Part shown: positions 31,747-40,045 of the stretch, in pieces
Numbering within the stretch: the stretch's first letter is position 1
Layout: every line of letters starts with the position of its first letter
Assembly: GCF_900143215.1 (NCBI RefSeq)
Contig: NZ_FRDM01000020.1
Span: 1 to 64,000 of the forward strand
Origin: Geodermatophilus obscurus
Lineage (GTDB): Bacteria > Actinomycetota > Actinomycetes > Mycobacteriales > Geodermatophilaceae
Length of the DNA stretch: 64,000 nt
Direction: 5' to 3'
Position numbers and translations under genes: made by a program
The notes under the pieces: generated by a model
Seen by the model: only the letters and a program-made list of their open reading frames with translations
Told to the model about the DNA's origin: nothing
The model's database searches: none

Positions 31747-33333
31747 TCACTCCGAGAGCAGCAGTTCCGCGGCGCGCTCGCCGATCGCCACCGCCGTCGC
31801 CGCCGGTCCGCGCGAGGTGACCGTGGGCATCACCGAGGTGTCGACCACCCGCAGCCCCTCGACCCCGCGGACCCGCAGGTGCTGGTCGACCACGGCGCCG
31901 GGATCCGAGTCCGGTCCCATCCGCGCCGTTCCGGCCAGGTGGACGGCGGTGGCCAGAGAGCGCCGGATCCAGCGGTCGAGCTCCCGGTCGGAGGCCAGGA
32001 CGTCGTCGGGCAGCCCGGTCCGCCCGGCGACCAGCGGGGCCATCGCCGCCGTCCGCAGCAGCTCGGCCGCCAGCCGCACCCCCTGCCGCATCCGCCGCCG
32101 GTCGGAGTCGGTGGACAGGTAGCGGTACTCCAGCCGCGGCTGCACGCCCGGGTCGGAACTGGTCAGGGTGAGCCGGCCGCGGCTGTCCTCCCGCTGCAGC
32201 GCGACGCCCAGGAACAGGTCGTCGCGGCGCCGGGCGGTGTCGAGCAGCCGGTGCAGCGAGGCGCCGCGCAGCGCCCTCGCCGTGGCGCGGGGCCGGCGCA
32301 GCACCCGGGCCACGCCCACCGACGTCCGGGGCACCACGACCCGGCTGAACGGCTTGAGCCAGGGCAGCACCTCGAGGTCGTCCGGGGTGTTCAGGACGCC
32401 GGACAGCGGGTGCAGGTCGCGCGGCATCGGCAGCCGCCGGGCCGGCCACCAGGGAACGTAGACGTCGGGGTGGTCGGTGTAGTCCGCGCCCACGCCGGGG
32501 ACGTCGACCACCACCTCGACGCCCAGCGCGCGCAGGTCGTCGGCCGGTCCGATGCCCGAGAGCAGCAGCAGCTGCGGTGACCCGACGGCGCCGGCGGACA
32601 GCACCACCTCGTGCGCGCGGACGACGCCGTCGGCCGTCTCGACGCCCACCGCGCGCCCGCCCTCGACCAGCACCCGGCGCACGTGCACGCCGCCGCGCAC
32701 GGTCAGCCCGGGGTGGCCGCGGCGCGGGGAGAGGTAGGCCATGGCGGTGTTCACCCGCACCCCGCCGGCCACGTTGAGCGGTACCGGCCCCCAGCCGGGC
32801 GCCCCGTCGGCGTTCTTGTCCGGCTCGTCGGGGGCACCGAGCTCCGCGGCGGCGGCGGCGAGCGCGTCGGCCAGCGGGTGCCCGTGCCGGGGGCGCCGCA
32901 CCGGCACCGGCCCGTCGGCGCCGTGGCCCGGCCGGTCGCCGTACTCGCGGTCGGCCTCCAGCCGGACGAACGACGGCAGGACGGCGTCGTAGGACCACAG
33001 GTCGTTGCCCGCGGCGGCCCAGCCGTCGAGGTCCGCGCGGGTACCCCGGACGAAGTAGCCGCCGTTGAGCGCGCTCGACCCGCCGACCACCCGCCCCCGC
33101 GGCACCGGGAAGGTCACCTCCTCGGTCAGCACCCCGGTGAGGTCCCAGTTCGCCGGGTGCCCGGGGACGGCGGCGGCCATGCGGGCGGCGTCCCGCAGGT
33201 CGGCCGGGAACTCCACGTGGTCCGCGCCGGCCTCCAGCAGCAGCACCCGCCGTCCGGCATCGGCCAGCCGCGCCGCCAGCGGGGCGCCGGACGTGCCGGC
33301 CCCCACCACGACGACGTCGAACTCGGGGATCAC
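31747..33333 (-). CDS. GMC-family FAD oxidoreductase
   Basis: A 528-aa flavoenzyme. The FAD fold is VVVVGAGTSGAPLAARLADA, followed by PRGRVVGGSSALNGGYFVRG, the second GMC signature GAVGSPQLLLLSGIGPADDL, the catalytic His region ATAVHLAGTARMG, and the C-terminal SVMPTVTSRGPAATAVAIGE. The NGGYFVRGT wording recalls the mycofactocin-associated GMC group, but no other mycofactocin gene is in view. The GTG start overlaps the stop of a 41-aa frame (GTGA), which is itself coupled to the MBL hydrolase gene. An alcohol substrate is likely; identity unknown. Confidence 0.88.
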   Translation of the reverse strand: MIPEFDVVVVGAGTSGAPLAARLADAGRRVLLLEAGADHVEFPADLRDAARMAAAVPGHPANWDLTGVLTEEVTFPVPRGRVVGGSSALNGGYFVRGTRADLDGWAAAGNDLWSYDAVLPSFVRLEADREYGDRPGHGADGPVPVRRPRHGHPLADALAAAAAELGAPDEPDKNADGAPGWGPVPLNVAGGVRVNTAMAYLSPRRGHPGLTVRGGVHVRRVLVEGGRAVGVETADGVVRAHEVVLSAGAVGSPQLLLLSGIGPADDLRALGVEVVVDVPGVGADYTDHPDVYVPWWPARRLPMPRDLHPLSGVLNTPDDLEVLPWLKPFSRVVVPRTSVGVARVLRRPRATARALRGASLHRLLDTARRRDDLFLGVALQREDSRGRLTLTSSDPGVQPRLEYRYLSTDSDRRRMRQGVRLAAELLRTAAMAPLVAGRTGLPDDVLASDRELDRWIRRSLATAVHLAGTARMGPDSDPGAVVDQHLRVRGVEGLRVVDTSVMPTVTSRGPAATAVAIGERAAELLLSE

Positions 33334-33455
33334 CGGCCGAGCGCCTCCGGCGGGCCCGGCCGGCGCACCTCGCCGGTCGGGTTGCGCGGCAGCTCGCCCG
33401 CCGGGTGCAGGCTCTCGGGCCGCTCGGCCCGGGCCCGCCGCTCGCGGACCGTCAC
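33330..33455 (-). pseudogene. 41-residue remnant resembling an acyl-CoA-synthetase C-terminus
   Basis: Starts at a GTG overlapping the MBL gene's stop (GTGA) and ends overlapping the GMC gene's start (GTGA). The product contains HPAGELPRNPTGEVRR. Adenylate-forming CoA ligases end in L-P-R-N-x-x-G-K with the catalytic Lys; here Glu stands at that position. It is probably the last piece of a lost ligase gene, now acting mainly as a translational bridge. It could also be a genuine short protein. Confidence 0.4.
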
Positions 33456-34327
33456 GGCAGGCTCACCCGGTCGCTCTCGAGCACCACGTGCCCCTCCGCG
33501 GCGAGCTTGTCCAGCGTCGCCCGCGTCGACTGGGCCGCCGCCGGCCACACCTCCCGCGGTACCTCGGCGTAGACGTCGGACACCAGCTCGTCCACCGTCC
33601 CGGCGCCCCGCACCATCGCCGCGAGCAGCTGCTGCTCCCGGAACGCCCGGTGGGCCAGGTAGAAGTCCAGCACCGCGCCCGGGTCCTCGGTCAGCTCCGG
33701 GCCGTGCCCGCAGTACAGCGCGCTGGGGCCCAGGTCGTGCACCCGGCGCAGCGACGCCAGGTAGGCCCGCACGTCGCCCTCCGGGTGGGTCACCACCGAG
33801 GTGCCGCGACCCAGCACGTGGTCGCCGACGAGCACCGCGCCGGACTCCAGCCGGAAGGCCAGGTGGTCGGCGGTGTGCCCGGGCGTGGGGACGACGTGGA
33901 GCGCCGTCCCGGCCAGCGCCAGGCGATCCCCCGGCTCCAGCACCCGGCCGGCCGGCCCGGCGACGCGGGCGTCGGCGGCCGCCACCTGAGCGGCGAACCG
34001 CATCCCCCACGGCAGCGCCGCCTCCGCGTGGTCGCCGTGGTGGTGGGTGACCAGCACGGCGACGCAGCGGGCGTCCCGCGCGGCCAGCGCCGCCTCGACC
34101 GCGGCCAGGTGCGCCGGGTCGTCCGGCCCCGGGTCGACCAGCACGGCCTGCCCGCTGCCCGGGGCGCCGACCAGGTAGGTGTTGGTGCCGTCCAGCGTCA
34201 TCGGCGAGGGGTTGGGCGCCAGCACCCGGGTGACCAGCGGCTCGAGGTCCGCGGTCCGCGGCATGGCCCCCGGAGCCGGGAGGTCCCAGGTGGCGCGGGG
34301 GTCGACCGGGGTTCTCACGTCCGGCAC
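33452..34327 (-). CDS. MBL-fold metallo-hydrolase (LACTB2-like)
   Basis: A 291-aa protein. Metallo-beta-lactamase motifs: VTHHHGDHAEAA, VPTPGHTADHLAF, VLVGDHVLGRG and CGHGPELTEDPG. A C-terminal helical/winged region (RAFREQQLLAAMVRGAGTVD) is as in LACTB2-type ribonuclease or thioesterase-like proteins. The GTG at 34327 is used; another GTG three codons later is possible. First gene of the operon ending in the GMC oxidoreductase. The divergent lipoprotein gene starts 48 bp away, so the promoters are back to back. Confidence 0.88.
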   Translation of the reverse strand: MPDVRTPVDPRATWDLPAPGAMPRTADLEPLVTRVLAPNPSPMTLDGTNTYLVGAPGSGQAVLVDPGPDDPAHLAAVEAALAARDARCVAVLVTHHHGDHAEAALPWGMRFAAQVAAADARVAGPAGRVLEPGDRLALAGTALHVVPTPGHTADHLAFRLESGAVLVGDHVLGRGTSVVTHPEGDVRAYLASLRRVHDLGPSALYCGHGPELTEDPGAVLDFYLAHRAFREQQLLAAMVRGAGTVDELVSDVYAEVPREVWPAAAQSTRATLDKLAAEGHVVLESDRVSLP

Positions 34328-34374
34328 GGTAGCCGCGCCCGGGCGCCGCGGCGCGCGGCAACTACCGTCGGGCC

Positions 34375-34893
34375 ATGCGCTCCCCCGCTCCGCTGCTCCG
34401 CTCGGCCCTCGCCGGTGCCGCCGCCGTGGTCCTGCTCACCGCCTGCGGCGGGGCCGGGGGCGAGGAGCCCGCGGCCGCGCCGAGCACGTCGGCCCCGGCG
34501 GCCTCGTCGTCCGCCCCGTCGGGCGGGACGGCGGCACCCGACCCGGCCGCCCAGGAGTTCTGCGGCCAGATCACCACCGCGTTCACCGAGCTGGAGACCA
34601 CGCTGGGCGCGACCGGCCCCGAGGAGATGGCCGCCCGACTGCCCGAGGTGGTCACCCGGCTGGACCAGGTGCAGGCCCCGGCCGAGATCTCCGGCGACTG
34701 GGGCGCGCTCGTCGACGGGCTGCGCCGGCTCGCCGAGACCGCGGCCACCCTCGACCTCGGCACCCCGGAGGGCCAGCAGGCCTACACCGCGGCCGAGGCC
34801 GAGATCGGCCAGGGTCTGGGCCCGGCGCAGTCCGCGCTCTCGGAGTACGTCGTCGCCAACTGCGGCCTCACCGCGGCGTCCCCGACCGGCTGA
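34375..34893 (+). CDS. lipoprotein of unknown function
   Basis: A 172-aa product starting MRSPAPLLRSALAGAAAVVL with a lipobox (LLTACGG). A Ser/Ala/Pro linker of about 35 residues follows, then a helical domain (EFCGQITTAFTELETTLGAT; GLRRLAETAATLDLG) with two Cys that may pair. ATG at 34375; TACCGT about 13 bases upstream may be a -10, suggesting a very short leader. No family recognised. Confidence 0.75.
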   Translation: MRSPAPLLRSALAGAAAVVLLTACGGAGGEEPAAAPSTSAPAASSSAPSGGTAAPDPAAQEFCGQITTAFTELETTLGATGPEEMAARLPEVVTRLDQVQAPAEISGDWGALVDGLRRLAETAATLDLGTPEGQQAYTAAEAEIGQGLGPAQSALSEYVVANCGLTAASPTG

Positions 34894-34988
34894 CCGGCGC
34901 GCGAGGCCGGTGACGGCCGGGCGCCGGCTCGGGACCATGTCGGGACCATGGCGGCACGACCGCGACACCCGGCCGAGAGCGAGGTCCC

Positions 34989-35369
34989 ATGACCGCCACG
35001 ACCACGACGTCAGCGCGCTGGCCCCGTGCTCTGCTCCCCTGGAGCTGGCTGGCCTCCGCCGCGGCGGTCGGCGGCCTGGGCTACCTGCTGTTCGCCGTCT
35101 CGGACTGGCCGCACGAGCGCACCGCCGGGGGCCTGCTGCTGGGGGTGGCCGTCATCGGCCTCGTCGCGTCCGCCCGCACCCGGCGGGATGCCGCGGACCC
35201 GCGCCGGTCGTCGCTGGTCGCCAGCGCCATCGGAGCGGTGGGCGGGCTGGCCGCCGCCCTCGTCGCAGCGGCGAGGCCGGCGGGCGCCGGGGACCTGTGG
35301 CTCGTCGGCGGTGTGCCCCTGGCCTGCGCCGGCCTCACGGCTCTGCTGGCCTTGGGCGCCCGTCGCTGA
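34989..35369 (+). CDS. four-helix membrane protein
   Basis: A 126-aa protein with four hydrophobic segments (WLASAAAVGGLGYLLFAV, GGLLLGVAVIGLVASA, VASAIGAVGGLAAALVAAAR, GGVPLACAGLTALLALGA) joined by short charged loops. GAGG precedes the ATG. No recognised family. A GC-rich hairpin follows. Confidence 0.7.
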   Translation: MTATTTTSARWPRALLPWSWLASAAAVGGLGYLLFAVSDWPHERTAGGLLLGVAVIGLVASARTRRDAADPRRSSLVASAIGAVGGLAAALVAAARPAGAGDLWLVGGVPLACAGLTALLALGARR

Positions 35370-35374
35370 GCACC

Positions 35375-35420
35375 GGCGGGACGACGACGGCCCGCCGCCC
35401 CGGGGAGGGGTGACGGGCCG
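35375..35420. terminator. hairpin cluster between convergent genes
   Basis: Alternative stems GGCGGG/CCCGCC (35375-35396) and CGGCCCG/CGGGCCG (35388-35420) lie downstream of the membrane-protein gene and about 65 bp from the end of the convergent peptidase gene. Confidence 0.4.
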
Positions 35421-35485
35421 CCGCGGCCACCCTCCGGCGTCCCGCGCCGAGCGAGCGGGGCGTGGCGGGAAGGCTGGTCCTCTGC

Positions 35486-36862
35486 TCAGCAGCCGCTGAT
35501 GGACACGCCGCGGGCGCGCATCCACGGCACCGGGTCGGCCTGGCCGCCGTACATGGCCCCGCCGGGGTGCACCTCGAAGTGCAGGTGCGGGCCGGTGGAC
35601 TGGCCGCGGTTGCCGACCTCGGCGATCCGCTCGCCGGCGACGACCCGCTCGCCGGCGCGGACGAAGTACTGGTTGACGTGCCCGTAGACGGTGACCGCGC
35701 CGTCGTCGCCGCGGATGTAGACGGCGGAGCCGAAGCCGGTGGCCGTCCCGGCGCGCGCGACGACGCCCGAGTGCACGGCGTAGATCGGCGTCCCGATCGG
35801 AGCGGCGATGTCCACGCCACCGTGCAGGGCGCCCCAGCGCGAGCCGTAGCAGCTGGAGGTGCGACCCGAGGTCGGCTTGACGTAGGGGCCCGAGCCGCCG
35901 GAGCTGCCGGCGCTGACGGAGCCGCTGCTGCTGGACCCGGAGCCCTGGCTGCGGGCGGCGGCGCGGGCCGCGGCGGCCGCGGCGGCGGCCTCCTCCTCGG
36001 CCCGGCGGGCGGCCGCGGCGGCGGCGGCCTCCTCGGCGGCCTTCTGCTGCTGCCAGGCCTGGAAGGCGTCGCGGGCGCCCTGCAGGCGCAGCAGCTCGAT
36101 CTCGGCGGCCTGCAGCTGCTGGTCGTAGCCGGCCTTCTCCGCGGCGACCCGGTCGTAGGCGGCGCGCTGGGCGGCCAGCTGCTGGTCGGCGGTGGCCTTG
36201 GCGGCGGCCGCGGCGGCCTCGGCCGCGGCGGTCCTGTCGCGTGCGGCGCGGGCCGCGGAGTCGGCGTTGGCCTGCTTGACCTGGGCGACCTCCAGCTGGC
36301 CGAGGACGTCGAGCTGGTTGGCCGAGACGTAGTCGAGCATCGCGGCCCGCTCGATCAGCTCGGCCGGCCCGTCGGCGTCGAGCAGGGCCGCGGCGGTGGA
36401 GAGGGTGTTGCCGCTCATGTAGCTGTCGCGGGAGAAGCCGGCGATGCGGGCGAGGGACGCGTCCACGGCCGCGGTGGCGGCTGCCAGCTCCAGCGCCGTC
36501 CGCTCGGCCTCGGCCTGCGCCTGGAGGAGGGCCTCCTCCGCGGCGAGGTAGGCCGCGCCGGCGGCCTCGGCCTGGACGGCGTAGCCCTCGAGCTGGGACT
36601 CGGCCTGGGCGACCAGGGCGGCGATCCGGCCGACCTCGGCGGCGGCGGCGTCCTGCGCCGACTGCGCCTGCCCGATCTGCTCGTCGGTGGGGTTGGGCGG
36701 CGGCTCGGGAGCGGCGCTCGCCGGAGCCGCCCCGGTCAGCACCACCGTCCCGGCGACGACGCCGGCCAGCAGGCTGCGCACCACGCCGGGGCGCGTCCGC
36801 GAGCGGTGCGCCGGGATCGCGGCGGTCCCGGTCGTGCGCCGGCGACGACGGCTCTGCAGCAT
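35486..36862 (-). CDS. secreted M23 peptidase with coiled-coil N-terminus
   Basis: A 458-aa exported protein. Signal peptide (SLLAGVVAGTVVLTGAAPASA), then about 250 residues of Ala/Glu-rich coiled coil, a Ser/Gly linker, and a C-terminal LytM/M23 domain with HGGVDIAAPIGTPIYAV, VTVYGHVN and the catalytic HLHFEVHPGG. It cleaves peptidoglycan cross-bridges or regulates an amidase, like EnvC/RipA-type divisome hydrolases with similar coiled coils. The ATG at 36862 has GGGAG upstream. The 235-bp leader contains several strong inverted repeats. Confidence 0.92.
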   Translation of the reverse strand: MLQSRRRRRTTGTAAIPAHRSRTRPGVVRSLLAGVVAGTVVLTGAAPASAAPEPPPNPTDEQIGQAQSAQDAAAAEVGRIAALVAQAESQLEGYAVQAEAAGAAYLAAEEALLQAQAEAERTALELAAATAAVDASLARIAGFSRDSYMSGNTLSTAAALLDADGPAELIERAAMLDYVSANQLDVLGQLEVAQVKQANADSAARAARDRTAAAEAAAAAAKATADQQLAAQRAAYDRVAAEKAGYDQQLQAAEIELLRLQGARDAFQAWQQQKAAEEAAAAAAARRAEEEAAAAAAAARAAARSQGSGSSSSGSVSAGSSGGSGPYVKPTSGRTSSCYGSRWGALHGGVDIAAPIGTPIYAVHSGVVARAGTATGFGSAVYIRGDDGAVTVYGHVNQYFVRAGERVVAGERIAEVGNRGQSTGPHLHFEVHPGGAMYGGQADPVPWMRARGVSISGC

Positions 36863-36900
36863 GTCGCTCCCTGGGGAAGTGGGTGCGGGGGGCTGACGCA

Positions 36901-37016
36901 GCGTGACAGGGTCACGCCAGGCTCGGAAGTTCCCACGCGGCACGACTGTCTCGCCGTGCACACGGGGCACTCGCCCCACTCCTGTCCCTTCTCTTCTCGT
37001 CACCCGCACGGGTGAC
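36901..37016 (-). promoter_or_regulatory. structured leader of the M23 peptidase gene
   Basis: Two strong hairpins lie in the untranslated region: GCGTGAC/GTCACGC (36901-36917) and GTCACCCG/CGGGTGAC (36999-37016). M23 and RPF-type wall hydrolase genes in actinobacteria are often preceded by a c-di-AMP (ydaO) riboswitch. I cannot match its consensus here, so I claim only a structured leader. Confidence 0.4.
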
Positions 37017-37097
37017 CTTGAGGGCTGGCCGCGACCTTTCCGGTGACACCGCCCACTGGCGACGCAGCCCGATGGACGTGCGCCGGACGGGACGGAC

Positions 37098-37826
37098 TCA
37101 GCGGCCGACGAGCGTCGTCTCGAAGTCGTACCGCGAAGCCCGGTAGAGATGGCGCCCGTACTCGACGGCCATGCCCTGGTCGTCGAAGGCGGTGCGCTGC
37201 ATCGTGAGCAGCGCCGAGCGCGGAGGCTCGTCGAGCAGCCGGGCCTCCTCGGCCCGGGCCAGCCGTGCGCCGATGCGCTGGTGCGCGACACGCAGGTGCA
37301 CGCCATGGGTCCGCAGGTACTGGTAGAGGCCCCGCTCGGAGAGCTCCTCCACGGTCGGGCGGAACCGGCCCGGGAGGTGGTTGGTCATGAGCGCCAGAGG
37401 TTCGCCGTGTGAACGCCGCAGCCGGCGGACGACGACGATCTCGTCCCCCTCGGGCAGGTCGAGTTCCTCGGCCACGTCCGCGGGTGCCGGCACCCGTTCC
37501 AGCGAGAGGACCTCGGTGGTCGGTGCCTCGCCGGCCCGGGCGAGGTCGTCGTACAGGCTGGTGAGCTCCACCGAACGACGCACGTGCGGCTGGATCACCT
37601 GGGTGCCCACGCCGCGCTTCCGGACCAACAGCCCCTTGTCGACCAGCTCCTGCACCGCTCGTCGGACGGTCGGCCGGGACAGGCCGTAGCGCTGGGCGAG
37701 CAGCACCTCGTTCTCGAGCTTGGAGCCGGACGGCAGCGCGCCGCCCGCGATGGCCCCCTCGATCGCCTGGGCGAGCTGGAAGTACAGCGGGGTCGGGCTG
37801 GATCGGTCGATGTCGAAGGTGGGCAC
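37098..37826 (-). CDS. GntR-family regulator (HutC/UTRA type), probable inositol repressor
   Basis: A 242-aa regulator. The N-terminal winged helix (PLYFQLAQAIEGAIAGG; RYGLSRPTVRRAVQELV) and the C-terminal UTRA ligand domain (LYQYLRTHGVHLRVAHQRIG) give the usual HutC-subfamily size. The GTG at 37826 follows AGGAGG; longer frames add an unconserved Arg-rich stretch. It is divergent from iolC across 215 bp that include an AT-rich inverted repeat. By position it should control the iol operon, as the GntR-type IolR does in Corynebacterium and Streptomyces (inference). Confidence 0.87.
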   Translation of the reverse strand: MPTFDIDRSSPTPLYFQLAQAIEGAIAGGALPSGSKLENEVLLAQRYGLSRPTVRRAVQELVDKGLLVRKRGVGTQVIQPHVRRSVELTSLYDDLARAGEAPTTEVLSLERVPAPADVAEELDLPEGDEIVVVRRLRRSHGEPLALMTNHLPGRFRPTVEELSERGLYQYLRTHGVHLRVAHQRIGARLARAEEARLLDEPPRSALLTMQRTAFDDQGMAVEYGRHLYRASRYDFETTLVGR

Positions 37827-37955
37827 GGGAGCCTCCTGGGGAGCGGGCGCCGCACGGAGCCCAGCCTGCGTCCCGGCCATGGTCCCACCTCGTCGTGCCG
37901 TCATGTCCTCATCCCGTCGAGGGTGACCCGACATCATCACGTCACCATGCACTAA

Positions 37956-37976
37956 TGTCTTTACAAAGTATTGACA
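37956..37976. promoter_or_regulatory. candidate GntR operator / iol promoter region
   Basis: An AT-rich island, unusual in this window, contains TGTC at 37956 and GACA at 37973-37976 as outer inverted arms and the near-palindrome CTTTACAAAG inside. TTGACA (37971-37976) is a perfect -35 for the iol operon; the -10 is not clear. Confidence 0.5.
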
Positions 37977-38041
37977 CGGAAGTGTGTCCCGGAGCACAGT
38001 CGTCGGGAGCCGGAGATGACGACCCAGGGGACGGGAGAGCC

Positions 38042-39004
38042 GTGGCACACGCCCTCGACGTGCTGGTGATGGGACGCAGCGGGGTGGACCTCTATCCCCT
38101 GCAGGTCGGCGTCGGGCTGGAGGACGTCGAGACGTTCGGCAAGTTCCTCGGTGGCAGCGCGGCGAACGTGGCGGTCGCCGCCGCGCGGCTCGGCCACTCG
38201 ACCGCACTGGTCACCGGAGTCGGGGACGACCCGTTCGGCCGGTTCGTCCGGCGTACGCTGCGCGACCTCGGCGTCGACGACGGGCTCGTGGTCGTCGACC
38301 CGGCCCACCCCACGCCGGTCACCTTCTGCGAGATCTTCCCGCCTGACGACTTCCCCCTGTACTTCTACCGCCGCCCCACCGCCCCGGACCTCCAGCTACG
38401 GCCCGAGGACCTGGACCCGGCCGCGATCCGGGACGCCGGGCTGTTCTGGGCCACGGTCACCGGCCTGTCGGAGGAGCCCAGCCGGTCGGCCCACCACGCT
38501 GCGTGGGAGGCCCGGGGACGCCGACGGCACACCGTGCTCGACCTGGACTACCGGCCGATGTTCTGGTCGTCCCGCGAGGAAGCGACCACGCAGGTGCGAG
38601 CTGCCCTACCCCACGTGACCGTCGCCGTGGGCAACCGCGAGGAGTGCGAGGTGGCGGTGGGCGAGACCGACCCCGACCGCGCCGCGGACGCGCTGCTGGA
38701 CGCCGGGATCCAGCTCGCCGTCGTCAAGCAGGGCCCACGCGGGGTGCTCGGCAAGACGCGGACCGAGCGGGTCGTCGTCCCGCCCACGCCGGTCGAGGTG
38801 GTCAACGGGCTCGGGGCGGGCGACGCCTTCGGCGGCTCGCTCGCCCACGGTCTGCTCACCGGGCTCCCCCTCGAGCAACTGCTGCGCAACGCCAACGCCG
38901 CCGGCGCGATCGTCGCCTCGCGACTCGAGTGCTCCACGGCCATGCCGACCGCCGCCGAGATCGAGCAGCACGTCGCCACGTCCCTGGAGAGCACCCGTGT
39001 CTGA
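38042..39004 (+). CDS. iolC: 5-dehydro-2-deoxygluconokinase
   Basis: A 320-aa PfkB-family kinase that phosphorylates 2-deoxy-5-keto-gluconate in inositol catabolism. The N-terminal GKFLGGSAANVAVAAARLGH and the C-terminal signature VNGLGAGDAFGGSLAHGLL with the catalytic Asp are present, as is DYRPMFWSS, typical of IolC. The GTG at 38042 has GGGAGAG upstream. First gene of the plus-strand iol operon; its end overlaps the next gene by eight bases. Assignment is strengthened by iolB and iolD downstream. Confidence 0.92.
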   Translation: MAHALDVLVMGRSGVDLYPLQVGVGLEDVETFGKFLGGSAANVAVAAARLGHSTALVTGVGDDPFGRFVRRTLRDLGVDDGLVVVDPAHPTPVTFCEIFPPDDFPLYFYRRPTAPDLQLRPEDLDPAAIRDAGLFWATVTGLSEEPSRSAHHAAWEARGRRRHTVLDLDYRPMFWSSREEATTQVRAALPHVTVAVGNREECEVAVGETDPDRAADALLDAGIQLAVVKQGPRGVLGKTRTERVVVPPTPVEVVNGLGAGDAFGGSLAHGLLTGLPLEQLLRNANAAGAIVASRLECSTAMPTAAEIEQHVATSLESTRV

Positions 39005-39935
39005 CACCGCACTGTCCCCCGCCGAGGCCCCCACCCCCGACACCGGCACCCCCCGGCCGGTGTGCGCCACGTACGCCGAGGTCACCGAGGTGCGCAGCCG
39101 GGACCCGCAGGCCATCCGACGGGCGCTGGCCGCGCGCCGCCGGCGGCCGGCCTTCCTCCCCGAGGACGGGCGGCTGATGCTCGTCGCAGCCGACCACCCC
39201 GCCCGGGGCGCGCTGGCGGCCCAGGGACGGCCGACGGCGATGAACAGCCGCACCGACATGCTCGACCGGCTGCGGGCTGCGCTGGCCCGCCCGGGCGTGG
39301 ACGGCCTGCTGGCCTCCGCTGACATCGCCGAAGACCTGCTGCTGCTCGGTGCGCTCGAGGACAAGGTCGTCGTCGCGTCGATGAACCGCGGCGGCCTCGC
39401 CGGGGCCAGCTTCGAGCTCGACGACCGGATGACCGGGTACGACGTCGCCGGCGTCGTCGAGGCTCGCTTCGACGCGGCCAAGATGCTCAACCGGATCGAC
39501 CTGGACGACCCCGGCACGGTGCGGATGCTGGAGACCTCGGGCCGGGCGGTCACCGAACTGGCCCGCGCCGGCGTCGTGGCGATGCTCGAGCCGTTCCTCT
39601 CGCGGCGGGTCGACGGCCGGGTCACGAACGACCTCAGCCCGGACGCGGTCATCAAGTCGGTGCACATCGCGCAGGGCCTCGGCGCCACCTCCGCCTACAC
39701 CTGGCTGAAGCTGCCGGTGGTCGCCGAGATGGCGCGCGTGGTGGACGCCACCACCCTGCCCACCCTGCTGCTCGGCGGGGACCCCTCCCGCCGGCCCGAG
39801 GAGACCTACGCCAGCTGGCGCGACGCCCTGGACCTCCCCTCTGTGCGCGGCCTGGTCATCGGCCGCACCCTGCTCTACCCGCCGGATGACGACGTCGCCA
39901 AGGCCGTGGACACCGCGGTCGGCCTCGTCCACTGA
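38997..39935 (+). CDS. class I aldolase-like (beta/alpha)8-barrel protein
   Basis: A 312-aa barrel with MLVAADHPARGALAAQGRPT near residue 60, KVVVASMNRGG, and a putative Schiff-base Lys in YTWLKLPVV. It resembles the DeoC/LacD/FbaB-type proteins seen in actinobacterial iol operons (Cgl0158 family). By position it is a good candidate for the 2-deoxy-5-keto-gluconate-6-phosphate aldolase step (the role of IolJ), which no other gene here covers; that role is inference. The GTG has GGAGAG upstream and overlaps iolC. Confidence 0.8.
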   Translation: MSDTALSPAEAPTPDTGTPRPVCATYAEVTEVRSRDPQAIRRALAARRRRPAFLPEDGRLMLVAADHPARGALAAQGRPTAMNSRTDMLDRLRAALARPGVDGLLASADIAEDLLLLGALEDKVVVASMNRGGLAGASFELDDRMTGYDVAGVVEARFDAAKMLNRIDLDDPGTVRMLETSGRAVTELARAGVVAMLEPFLSRRVDGRVTNDLSPDAVIKSVHIAQGLGATSAYTWLKLPVVAEMARVVDATTLPTLLLGGDPSRRPEETYASWRDALDLPSVRGLVIGRTLLYPPDDDVAKAVDTAVGLVH

Positions 39936-39940
39936 AGTAG

Positions 39941-40000
39941 AAGGACCCCGTCCTCCCCACCCTTCGCGAGCTCAGGGCGGGACCCGGGACGGGGCCGGGG
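39941..40000 (+). repeat. AGGACCC hairpin repeat, copy 2 (inside the iol operon)
   Basis: AGGACCCCGTCCTCCCCACC, then CTTCGCGAGCTCAGGGCG, then GGACCCGGGACGGGGCCGG. The arms CCCCGTCC and GGACGGGG pair. It lies in the 110-bp gap between the aldolase gene and iolB, so it could attenuate or stabilise the message. Confidence 0.65.
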
Positions 40001-40045
40001 GCCTGCATGAGGGCCGCCGTCCTCCCCATAGTCGAGGAGCAGCCG

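Noticed and set aside
36863-37060. c-di-AMP riboswitch before the M23 peptidase
   Set aside because: I could not align the ydaO consensus blocks; only a structured leader is claimed.
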